A stretch of 64,000 nucleotides of DNA, taken from contig JACZZP010000003.1 of assembly GCA_015183035.1 (NCBI GenBank), positions 496,001 to 560,000 of the forward strand. The letters run 5' to 3'. Shown here piece after piece: positions 45,831 to 55,375 of the stretch; the first letter of the stretch is position 1; every line of letters starts with the position of its first letter. Source of the DNA: Meloidogyne chitwoodi. Taxonomy: Eukaryota; Nematoda; Chromadorea; Rhabditida; Meloidogynidae. Position numbers and translations under genes: made by a program. The notes under the pieces were generated by a model. The model saw nothing but the letters and a program-made list of their open reading frames with translations, was not told where the DNA came from and ran no database searches.

Positions 45831-48390
45831 TTACTCTTCAAAATGTTTAATAGAATTATTAGATAACATCATTGTAGCATTTGTAGTAGTCATATCAGAG
45901 TGATTACTTCCTGCTATTGTCACAAATGAGGGGGCTGTTGAAGTTAATTGTTCTTTTATTGTTTTTGGTGCTGTTGTAATTCCACTGCTATCAGCACCAA
46001 CATCGTCTAGTATAAATTCTGAGAGAAGTGAGTCAACTTCTGCGAGTCCAAAAAACCTTTTTTTTTAAATTAAAAAAATTAAAAAGAATATTTGAGGATG
46101 ACTTTGCCTTGAAAATTCGGTACTTACGTATTATCCCTAAGCACTTTTGCGGACTTTTTTTTTGCGGACAAATTTATATATAAATAGACAATTTGAATAA
46201 TAAAATCTTTTTTAATTTTTTAGTCTATTTTTTATTTATAATGAAAAAATAAATTTGTCCGCAAAAAAAAGTCCGCAAAAGTGTTTAGGGATAATAGTAA
46301 GTACCGAAAATTCTTCTTAAATTTGAATAAAAAAAGAAATTTGTGCCTAGAAATTCTTTTAAAATGTCAGAAAATTCCCTTCATTTAAATAATTAAAATA
46401 AAATTGTAAATTTTATTTTAATTTACAATTTTATTGGAAAATATCTATGGATATTCTCCCGTATCTCCTAAAATATTCTAAAAAATATCCCCAAAAATTA
46501 AATTAAAAAAATACTTTGTTAAAGTCATATTCTCAATTAACAATTGAGTCAATGCTTTTAAAGCAGGTGCTAATAATAAAATATTTCCATAGCGAGTTGG
46601 CGCCTCATCTGGTGGTTTCGAAGTCAAAATAATTGAATAAAGAGCTTTTTAATTAATTAAAAAATATTTAAAATTATTTTTTTAAAAAAACCTTTAAGTA
46701 TTTTATTTCTAGTTTCACGTATTATCTGTTGTGCATGTTTTGATAATCCTCTAGCTTCTGGATGTAAGAATGCTAATGCTTTTAGACAAACGAATTCTTC
46801 TTCTTTCATCTTAAAAATTAAAGAAATTTAAAAATGTCCGCAGTTATACAAAATGTCCGCAAGTTAAAAAACTGTCCGCAAGTCTTAAAAAATGTCCGCA
46901 CGACTTTAAAAATGTCCGCAAGACTTTAAAAATGTCCGCAAATCTTTAAAAATGCTACAAGTCTTTAAAAATTTCCGCAATTTTTAAATTATTTAAAAAA
47001 AACCTCCAATTGTCTCATTGGCCAAACAATTTCATCCAAAACTCTAGGCATTATATTCGCCGCTTTAAATGCCGCAAAAGAACCCAATGGTTCATTCCCT
47101 GTTTGTGTTTGTTGGTCAGATCCTAACAAAGAATTATTGAATAAACAAAGCCTTGTAGTGTCTGGAGAGCGAAAAGCGGGCATTAAAATAAGATGTTGGG
47201 GCGCATAATTTTTTAATAAAATAACCTGAATTTTTTTTAATTAAAAAAAAATAAAATATAAACTTTGTCTTCCATTCGAAGTTCTGAAAATGTTTGCATT
47301 CCTTTTGCCCATTCGACCATTAAAAGAAGTGTAGTACGTGAAATTTCATTCAAATCCTTAAAAATAAATTTCATTTTGTTAAATAAAGGAGACTATAAAT
47401 AATAAAAAATTGAGATAAATAGAATATAATGTCCTACAACTAATTTTTAAATTAAATATATTTTAAACGTTTCCAAAAAAATTAAAAAAAACCTCAATAG
47501 AAGCAGGTCTAGAACCTGATGGAGAGCTAAATGCTGAAGGCCCTCCATTGGGAAGAAAAACTTGTGAGACAGATGGACCACTGCTACTGCTTTCAGCATC
47601 AAAATGGGGACCAGAAAAAGCACTCGCAAGGTTTCGATAACGTAAACTCATTTCTTGATTTACGCGGGCCTGAAAATAATAAAGATTGAAAATTTCAATT
47701 TAAAAAAACCTCCAATTCCATCAACAAATAAATAATATGTGAATAATTAGCAGAATTTTCAGAACCTAAATTTCCAATTCCTGAAGATATAGAATAAATG
47801 GAAGGTTTGCTTTCAACTCCAGGAGACAAAGATTGCTCACTACCGCCACAGTCCATAGTTTGCCGACGTTTTCTTGGACTACTAGGAGAGCTAAGTGAAT
47901 CACGTTCAAATTGTATAGCTTCTCGTTTCATTCCAGCACTGATTTTAAAAAGAAAAATAAATGACAAAATAATTGTCTTAAATCCCCCAAAATAAATAGT
48001 AGAAATTAAAAAAAATTTTTTATGTCAGTTTGACCTTTTGAACTCTCAAAATAAAAGAAATATCAAAATTAAATAAAAAAAACCTCAAACATTTTTGAAA
48101 ACGACAATAACGACAAGCACAACGAAAGTTTTTGTCAATTGTACAATTTTTGTTAAAACGACAATTAAATTTTTGATTTCGTAAAATTGTTCGGCGAAAA
48201 AATCCCTTGGAAAAAAATTACTTTTTAAAAATTAAAAAAAACTTTGCATCCGTTACACGAAATTGTTCCATAATGAGTACCTGTGGATTTATCGCCACAA
48301 ACTTGGCAAGGTTCACTTAATGGATCTTTAATAATTAGTAAATTATAATTAAATTTTAAAAAAAATCATACCATTAATGACGAATTCCAT
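45831..48390 (-). CDS. HNF4-like nuclear hormone receptor A
   Basis: Ten exons: 48372-48390, 48243-48325, 48084-48205, 47710-47938, 47494-47669, 47264-47356, 47004-47225, 46692-46809, 46515-46644, 45831-46056. The joined frame is about 472 aa. The DNA-binding domain starts almost at the N-terminus ([14 protein letters not shown]) with P-box [10 protein letters not shown] and the second finger [20 protein letters not shown] Ser/Pro-rich hinge leads to a ligand-binding domain with [29 protein letters not shown], the nuclear-receptor signature. It acts as a ligand-modulated transcription factor of the large NR2A-derived nematode group. The Asn in the P-box (HNF4 has Asp) may alter half-site choice. 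Intron 9 hosts a MITE and intron 7 a tandem repeat. Confidence 0.93.
46119..46305. mobile_element. GGTAC-ended MITE, copy 3
   Basis: 187 bp, ends GGTACTTACGTATTATCCCT / GGTACTTACTATTATCCCTA. Flanked by GAAAATTC at 46111-46118 and 46306-46313. In intron 9 of the nuclear receptor and very similar to copy 1 internally. Confidence 0.88.
46833..46980. repeat. Tandem TGTCCGCAAGTCTTTAAAAA repeat in intron
   Basis: About seven imperfect copies of a 20-23-bp unit containing ATGTCCGCAAG. TCCGCAA is also the arm of the GGTAC MITEs, so the repeat may have grown from a MITE fragment. Confidence 0.75.
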
Positions 48391-49019
48391 TCTCTTTTAA
48401 ATATCTATTGAATTTTAGACAATCGTTCAATATTTTTTAATGAAGTGTTAGTTGATTATTTTATCATTTTTGATGTTAGATGTTTTAAAGTATTTTGCTT
48501 AGTTGACATTATGAAGCTTAAAAGTTTGTTTTAATACATTTCGTCGAACAAAGATGCACGACATTTCGCTTTAACGGCAAAAAAACTACATTTCGTTTAC
48601 CCGAGCCCATGATTTTTTGGAGGTGTATCATTTGAGCGACACCGTTTGAGCGACCGTTGTAAAGGTCTCATTTGGGCGACGAATTTTAACAATCTTCATC
48701 GCTCAAATGGCTGTCGCTCAAAATCACTCGCTCAAATCCTATCGCTCAAACGGCCTCGCTCAAATGAGTCTCTCCCTGATTTTTTGCTGTTAGGACAAAA
48801 TGTCGTGTAATTTCTTTCGACGAAATGTCTGAACATGGTAAAAAAGCCTTTTTCTCTGGCACTATAAAAGTATTTTTATTTTTTTGTCTTGCATTTCATA
48901 TTTTTCGTAAATGAAGATGTTGATTCTGGCGTTTTATCTTTTTTACTCTTTTCATTTTTTTAAACTTTTCAGTAGTCTGATAAATTCATAAATTCTTCAT
49001 TTACAAAGTTGTTGTTGTA
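48391..49019. other. Intergenic with nested MITEs upstream of the TDP-43-NTD-like array
   Basis: Between the receptor start (minus) and gene 1 of the array (plus). 48470-48535 resembles 54068-54120 at the far side of the array (TTGACATTATGAAG block). A CGACATTTCG element (48537-48840) is interrupted by the 159-bp MITE at 48620-48778. A TTTTCAG acceptor lies at about 48972, 50 bp before the first ATG. Confidence 0.6.
48620..48778. mobile_element. CAGGG-type MITE nested in another repeat
   Basis: The right end reads inward as CAGGGAGAGACTCATTTGAG and the left end as GAGGTGTATCATTTGAGCGA. Flanked by ATTTTTTG at 48612-48619 and 48779-48786. The interior is a series of CGCTCAAA motifs. It splits a CGACATTTCG-type element whose uninterrupted relatives are at 41790 and 61287. 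Related to 54129-54329. Confidence 0.8.
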
Positions 49020-49506
49020 ATGAGTTCGAGTGAAACAAGCCAATCTGTTCGTACTGAAGGTGACATTCAAGACAAGGTTTTTAATTAGAGTTTTATTTGA
49101 CTTATAATAAAAAATTAAATTTCCAGTTCATCCGTGTTTACGATCCTGTGGACCTTGATAAAGTTGAGATTCTTCTTGCGAAAGATGGAACTATGCCATT
49201 ATCTTTTCTTGAGCGTAGATTTCCTGGTGCCATTTGTTTGGAGTATAAAAATCCAAAAACTGAGTGCAATCGCGCTGTTATGTGCGTGTATTTAGGTTAA
49301 TATTAAATATGTTTTAAGCAATTACAGGTTTGATGAGGAGAAGAAGGCTTTTTTGGCACCCTCGGATGGATGGGGTGATAAACTATTTACTATCATTTAT
49401 AAAGGTTTTTTATAAGAATAAATTATGTATATGATTTTTTAATAAAAATCTTAATTTTAATATTTCAGACCGACGTCAACCTAGAGGGCGTATGGTTTGC
49501 TATTAG
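49020..49506 (+). CDS. TDP-43 N-terminal-domain-like protein, array gene 1
   Basis: Exons 49020-49076, 49127-49281, 49328-49404, 49469-49506; 108 aa. After a polar leader (MSSSETSQSVRTEGDIQDK) comes one domain of about 80 residues: FIRVYDP...VEILLAKDGTMPLSFLERRFPGAICLEYKNP...RAVM...APSDGWGDKLFTIIY. It reproduces the order and spacing of the TDP-43 N-terminal domain (DGT, FPGA, L-Y-NP, R-V, the A-P-x-x-GWG turn, a hydrophobic-Y strand), known to adopt a ubiquitin/DIX-like fold and to self-associate head to tail. No RRM, NLS or Gly-rich tail follows; the protein ends after a short basic RQPRGRM tail. A role in forming or capping TDP-43-like oligomers is inference. A TTTTCAG acceptor about 50 bp upstream could take a spliced leader. 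Confidence 0.82.
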
Positions 49507-50197
49507 CTAAATAAGGGGTATATTTTTACTTTGTATTTCTAAAAAATATGTAAATAAAATATTCACTTTTATGAATAGTATAAGATGTGTTGAGGATAGA
49601 AATGGCTAATTTAAGAAGGTGAGCTAACAAATAATGGGGTTTGTAAAAGCCGTTTTCCTATCTTTAGCAAAAAACAAAGAAATAATAATTAAATTATTAA
49701 ATTAAAATAATAAAAATTCTTTATAATTAAGAACGACAGATGGCATTGAATATTAGATGGAATATAGGATAAAATAATTTATTTTAAAATATTGGTTTGA
49801 TCTCTTTTTATTTATTTATTTGTTTTATTGTAAATGTTTAACTTTATTTTTAATTAATTATATCGGATATCAAATAATGTTTCAGAAATATATTTTTTAT
49901 AATTCTATTTCCATTATCTGAACGAAACAAAAATTGCTGAACAACTTTACGAATAACAATAGATTCTTAAAACACTGAAGGAAAAAATAGAACAGAGCAA
50001 ACCAAAAGAAAAAGGAATTGGCAATATATTTTAATTTAAATCTTTTTTCTATTAAAATTAGATAAATTTAAAAATTTTATTTCTTTTTTAATGTCATTGT
50101 TTAAAAACATTATCTTATTGTTAATTTTACTTTTTGCTCTTAATTTTTAAACTTTTCAGTATTCTCTGATAAATTCTTCATATACAAAGTTGCTCAA

Positions 50198-50683
50198 ATG
50201 TGTGGTTGTAAAACAAGTCAAACTGTTCGTAAAGAAGATGACGTTCAAGACCAGGGTAACATTCAACAGCAGGTTTTTAATTAAATTTGTATCTGAGTTA
50301 TATTCAAAAATTTAATTTATCAGTTCGTTCTTGTTCGTGATACTTTCCATCATGACAAAATTGAAATTCCTCTTTCCAAAGATGGGACCTTGCCATTATC
50401 TTCTCTTGATCATTCATTTCCTGGTGCTCATGGTTTAAAATACGAATATCCAAAAAATGACTGCCATCGCGCTGTTGAGTGAGTGTAATAAAGTTAATTT
50501 CAAATAAAAGTTTAAATTATTTACAGGTTTGATGAGAAAAAGCAAGCTTTTTTGGAGCCTTCGGATGGATGGGATGATAAGAGATTTATGATCATTTATA
50601 AAGGTTTTTTTAAATTTAATATTATTAAATTTTAAATTATTTTAGTACGACCTGTAATTGGACCGCCGGTTGCTTACCTTTAA
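50198..50683 (+). CDS. TDP-43 N-terminal-domain-like protein, array gene 2
   Basis: Exons 50198-50272, 50324-50478, 50527-50603, 50646-50683; 114 aa. Leader MCGCKTSQTVRKED... differs from gene 1 by CGC in place of SSS. The domain keeps KDGTLPLSSLDHSFPGAHGLKYEYP, RAVE, and PSDGWDDKRFMIIY; the GWG turn has become GWD, and the NP of the LxYxNP motif is YP. Hence the most altered at the turn. Same exon phases as gene 1. The tail is RPVIGPPVAYL. No other domain. Confidence 0.8.
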
Positions 50684-51099
50684 CTAAATAAAGAGTATAT
50701 TTTTAATTTTTATTTATTTTCTAAAAAATAAATAAAAATATTCCTTTTTATGAATAGGGTAAAACGGGGTAATTTTAAAAGTTAAAATTATTCTTTATAA
50801 TTCAGAAAGACAGATGGCATTGAATATTAGATGGAATAATTTTAGGATATTGCTTGATCTCTTTTTCTTTATTATTTTGTTTTTATTGTAAATGTTTGCT
50901 TGCCTTTAATTTTAATTATTTCGGGTGTCAAATATTGTTTCCGAGTTATATTTTTGTCGGATTAAATTTTAATTTATTTTTTTATTGAATTGTTTAATTT
51001 AATAATCATTTTATTATTAATTTTACCTTTTTTTATCTTCATTTTTTTAAACTTTTCAGTAATCTTATCGATTTGTAAATTATTTACAAAGTTGCTCAA

Positions 51100-51702
51100 A
51101 TGTGTGGTTGTAAAACAAGTCAAACTGTTCGTAAAGAAGAGGACATTCAAGACCAGGATAACATTCAAGAACAGGTTTTTAATTAAATTTTTATCGGAGT
51201 TGTTACTTATAAATCCAATTTCATATATCCTTGTTCGTGATCCTATGAACGATCCGCAATTTGTTGAATCAAAGTCTATTGAGATTCTTCTTGCCAAGGA
51301 TGGGACTATGCCAATAACTAAACTGGATCGTAGATTTCCTGGTGCACATTGTTTAGAATATACAAATCCAGAAACTGGTCGCAAACGCGCTGTTGAGTAT
51401 GTTTATTGAACTTAATATTAAATATATCCTTTCACCATTTACAGGTTTGATGAGAAAAAGAAGGCTTTTTTGGCACCATCAGATGGATGGGGTGATAAGA
51501 TATTTACTGTTCTTTATAAAGGTTATTTTTAAATTAAATTATATAATTTTTTATGAAAATTGAGATTTTAATTTTCGTTTTAAAATAAAGTTTTTAAAAA
51601 ATACAAATCTGGTTTTATACTAACTTTGAGATAATTAAATTTTAAAATTATATTACTTATTTAGAACGACGTGAACGTCCAAAGCCTGTTACTTACTACT
51701 AA
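51100..51702 (+). CDS. TDP-43 N-terminal-domain-like protein, array gene 3 (altered splice acceptor)
   Basis: Exon 1 51100-51174; later exons end at 51396, then 51445-51521 and 51665-51702. Leader MCGCKTSQTVRKEE. Domain motifs KDGTMPITKLDRRFPGAHCLEYTNP, RAVE and APSDGWGDKIFTVLY are intact. The usual CAG before exon 2 is CAT here, so the normal acceptor is lost. The nearest upstream AG (51198-51199) would give an in-frame exon with seven to eight extra residues, but an intron of only 25 nt. Whether that is spliced is unknown; otherwise intron retention would truncate the protein. Tail RRERPKPVTYY. Confidence 0.72.
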
Positions 51703-52218
51703 CTAAATACAGGGTATATTTTTAATTTCTATTGTTTAAAAAAATAAAATATTCTTTTTTATGAATATAAAATTCTTTTAGGGTAAAAAAGGTTGATTTT
51801 AAATGAGGGGCTGAGCGTGTAGAAAACATTTTTTTATCTCTGACAAAAAAAAAATAAATAATATCTAAATTATTAAAATAAAATTATAAAAAATTCTTTA
51901 TAATTCAGAACGACAGATGGCATTGAATATTAGATGGAATATAGGATAAAATGATTTATTTTAAAATATTGGTTTGATCTCTTTATCTTTATTTATTTGT
52001 TTTATTGTAAATTGTTGCCTGTCTTTAATTTTTAATTAAATATCTGATATCAAATAATGTTTCCTAGTTATATTTTTATTTGTCTGATTAAATTTAAATT
52101 ATTTTAATTTATTTTTTTTATTGAATTGTTTAATACATTTAATTATTTTATTATTAATTTTTTAAACCTTTCAGTATTCTGATAAATTTATAAATTCTTC
52201 ATTTACAAATTTGCCTAA

Positions 52219-52771
52219 ATGAGTTCGAGTGAAACAAACCAATCTGTTCGTAAAGAAGGTGACATTCAAGACCAGGTTTTTAATTAATATCTATTTTACA
52301 ATCATTAAATTCAATTAATTAGTTCATTCTTGCTGAAGATATTAAGGGTAAGAAGACTGAGATTCCTATTACCAAAGATGGTACTGTGCCATTATCTTTT
52401 CTTGAACATGCAATTCCTGGTACTTATGGTTTAAAATATACAAATCCAAAAACTGGCTGCGATCGCGCTATTGCGTGAGTTATTGAGGTTACTTTTAAAT
52501 ATATTTTGAGCAATTACAGTTTTGATGAGGAAAAGAAGGCTTTTTTGACACCTTCGGATGGATGGGGTGATAAGAAATTTACTGTTATTTATAAAGGTTT
52601 TTTTAAATTAAATTATATGATTTTTTATGAAAATTGAGATTTTAATTTTCGTTTTAAAATAAAGTTTTTAATAAGTTCGAAATAATTAAATTTTAAAATT
52701 ATATTACTTTAGAAGTACGTGAACGTCCAATGCCTTGTTATCCAGGAGCAGGGGCTTCTGCCTATCTTTGA
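52219..52771 (+). CDS. TDP-43 N-terminal-domain-like protein, array gene 4
   Basis: Exons 52219-52275, 52323-52474, 52520-52596, 52713-52771; 114 aa. Leader MSSSETNQSVRKEGDIQDQ, like gene 1. The domain is more diverged in the first strand (FILAEDIKGKKTEIPITKDG) and has IPGT for FPGA, but keeps LKYTNP and TPSDGWGDKKFTVIY. The last exon is longer than in genes 1-3, with a Pro/Gly/Ala tail. Phases are the same as in the other copies. Confidence 0.8.
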
Positions 52772-53140
52772 TAAATCAATGTATATTTATTTTTACTTTT
52801 ATTCTTTAAAAAACAAATAAAATAATAATTAAATTATTAAACTAAAATTAATTAAAAAATTCTTTTTAATTCAGAACGACAGTTGGCATTGAATATTAGA
52901 TGGAATAGGATATAATAATTTATTTTAAAATATTGTTTGATCTCTTTATTTATTTATAATTTTGTTTTATTGTAAATTTTTGCCTTCCTTTAATTTTTAA
53001 TTATATATCGAATAATTTTTTACTTTTTAATCGAATTGTTTAACAATACATTTGATTATTTTTATTTTCTTTACACTTTTCGTTTCTTAAACTTTTCAGT
53101 ATTCTTTTCTGATAAATTCTTCATTTAAAAAGTTGCTTAA

Positions 53141-53722
53141 ATGTGTGGTTGTGAAACAAGCCGTTTTGTTCGTGGTGATATTCAAGACAAGGTTTTTATT
53201 TAAATATTTATTGATTAATAATTTAAAAATTCAATTTTTAGTTTATTCTTGTTCCCGATCCTTCCACCAGTCTCAAATTGCCAATTGAGATTCCTCTTGC
53301 AAAAGATGGGACTGTGCCTTTATCTTTTCTTGAGCGTAGATTTCCTGGTGCAATGTGTTTAGAATATACAAATTCAAAAACTGGTCGCAAACGTGCTGTT
53401 ATGTACGTATATTTAAGTAATTTTAATTTTTGAATTATTTAAAGGTTTGATGAGGAAAGGAAAGCTTTTTTGGCACCATCAGATGGATGGGGTGATAAAA
53501 TATATGAGATCATTTATAAAGGTTTTTTAAGATTATTAAATTATACGAGTTTTATTTTATGAAAACAGAAATTTTTATAAAAAATTTTAACTCGAATTAC
53601 TAATATTTGTTGATAAAATAAAATTTTAATATTACATTATTTTAGCATGTCATCATTCTTATGAGGACTTCACTCTGATGGCATGGTATTTTTTTAATTT
53701 TTATTGCTTAAAAAATAAATAA
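53141..53722 (+). CDS. TDP-43 N-terminal-domain-like protein, array gene 5
   Basis: Exons 53141-53191, 53242-53402, 53445-53521, 53646-53722; 121 aa. Leader MCGCETSRFVRGDIQDK. Domain FILVPDP...IPLAKDGTVPLSFLERRFPGAMCLEYTN, RAVM, APSDGWGDKIYEIIY. The last exon is read in the same phase but has an unrelated sequence (ACHHSYEDFTLMAWYFFN...), replacing the short basic tails of genes 1-3, and runs into the AT-rich 3' flank. This may be frame decay of the tail. Confidence 0.78.
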
Positions 53723-54128
53723 AATATTCCCGTTTTTGTACAATTCTTCGAGGGTAAAAAAGGCTAATTTTTTAAATTGGAGGCTAATTGTTAGAATAAG
53801 TTATAGAAATGACTGTTTTTTATCTCTAAAAAAACAAAGAAAATAATTAAATTATTTAACTACAATAATTAAAAAATTCTTTTATAATTCAGAACGACAG
53901 ATGGCATTGAATATTAGATGGAATAGAATATAATAATTTATTTTGGGATATTGCTTGATCTCTTTTTATTTATTTTATTGTAAATTTTTGGTTGCTTTTA
54001 ATTTTTAATTAATTATATCGGATATCAAATGTTTCAGAGTGCAATGTATTTAATTAAGGTAATTTTATTAAATTAGATGTTTTGAAATATTTTTCTCAGT
54101 TGACATTATGAAGTTTAACTAATGTAAA

Positions 54129-54329
54129 GGGGGGTTATCGTTCACCGACGCCGTTTCCGCGATAGGATTTGACTGGCAGATTTTGACCGACAGCCGTTTG
54201 CCGAAATTCGTCGGTCAAACGAGACCTTTTCAACGGTCGGTCAAATGGCATCGGTCAACGGCGTCGGTAAAACGGCTGTCGGTCAAATCCTATCGCGGAA
54301 ACGGCGTCGGTGAAATGAGTCGCTCCCTG
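54129..54329. mobile_element. CAGGG-type MITE beyond the array
   Basis: Long inverted arms with CACCGACGCCGTTTCCGCGA and GATAGGATTTGAC read inward from both sides; the right end read inward starts CAGGGAGCGACTCATTT. It is the same layout as 48620-48778, with CGGTCAAA motifs replacing CGCTCAAA. No clean target duplication was found. Confidence 0.75.
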
Positions 54330-54742
54330 CAAAAAAGTTTTTTTCTTTAACTATAATTTTCTTTATTTCTATCTTTGTCTCTTGCATTACATACACTTTT
54401 CGTTAATTAAATGTGTCAATTCTAGCCTATGACCATTTTGTCCATAAATATGTAATGACATTTAGTCCGAAGCCTACACCTTTTAAGCTTTCAAGATTGT
54501 TGATTCAGGCTTATTCGTTATTATGCTTTGTTTCATTATATTTTTTTTATTTTATTTTTTAATTTTTTCAAGTAATAATAGCTTTTCGCATACGCTAAAC
54601 TCGAATATGAACTCAGTTTTTCAAAAATGTTTAATCTCAAATATCTTCGTTTTTTTAATTTTCATTTGTCCGCGTTTTTTATATTTTTTAAATTTATTTT
54701 CGCACAATTTTTATTTATAAACTAAAAATTTATTAAAAAAGA
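54330..54742. other. Intergenic
   Basis: The first 100 bp (TCTTGCATTACATACACTTTTCGTTAA) resemble 48885-48915 upstream of array gene 1, consistent with a further partial module without a gene. Otherwise AT-rich. Confidence 0.45.
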
Positions 54743-55375
54743 ATGTCCAATACAACTTTAACTTTATTCGAATCAACCTTATTCGCATCAACTCTTTCTT
54801 CAATCGACCATAGTCATGACTTTTGTGAAGATTCTGTAAAGGAAGGACTTGAAATTTGGCTTTTGGTTATGGCAATTATTCCAGTTCTTATTTCTTTGAT
54901 TACTATTGCTGCAATTTTGTTGGCTATTAATGCTCTTGGCAAAATTAGTGGTCATCAAGTTGAAGTTGAGAATCTGTTAGTTTAATTTTTTAATTTGGAA
55001 GGTTTCCCCATTGAAAATATTTTTTGATTAATTTAGAACAAGTAATAAATGGTTGTGGTACTATATACTTTAGATTGGGTCATTTAGCATTGGTTAGATA
55101 CCCTCTCCTGTTTTATGTGGAATTGTATTTGATAAGAACAAAATTTTAGACACCAAAAAAATTTTAATGGGTAAAATTTGTGTTAAATTAGAGTCAACGT
55201 TGTTCTTCCAGAATGAAAATTTATGTGCCCTTTGTTATAACCACTAATAAAATATTTTATTTTAAGGAATTGTTGGGTGCGACTTAATGCAAAGGGAACA
55301 ACTTGTCAACCAAATGTCACTGATGCATTTCGATCCTTTGCATTAAAAAATAAGGAATTGGCTAAAATTGCGTGA
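54743..55375 (+). CDS. Small single-pass membrane protein, unknown
   Basis: Exons 54743-54975 and 55267-55375; 113 aa. An acidic Ser/Thr-rich N-terminus is followed by a hydrophobic span (about residues 36-64, IWLLVMAIIPVLISLITI...) and a short C-terminal region with two Cys (NCWVRLNAKGTTCQPNVTDAF). No family recognised. The donor is GTTAGTTT and the acceptor TTTTAAG; the reading phase is restored across the junction. Confidence 0.6.

Larger units (their letters stand above)
49507..54060 (+). repeat. Duplicated intergenic modules of the TDP-43-NTD-like array
   Basis: After each of the five genes the same downstream block recurs (AGAACGACAGATGGCATTGA, then TTAGATGGAATA and TTTGATCTCTTTTT; near 49728, 50801, 51907, 52875 and 53892), followed before genes 2-5 by the same upstream block with AACTTTTCAGTATTCT. 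Repeat units are about 0.9-1.2 kb, showing duplication of gene plus flanks rather than retroposition. Confidence 0.8.

Noticed and set aside
46833..46980. CRISPR-like array
   Set aside because: Units are contiguous degenerate repeats without unique spacers, in a eukaryotic intron.
50990..51409. 139-aa plus-strand ORF overlapping array gene 3
   Set aside because: Its first part reads through the AT-rich upstream region and intron; the real coding frame is only the exon 2 part.
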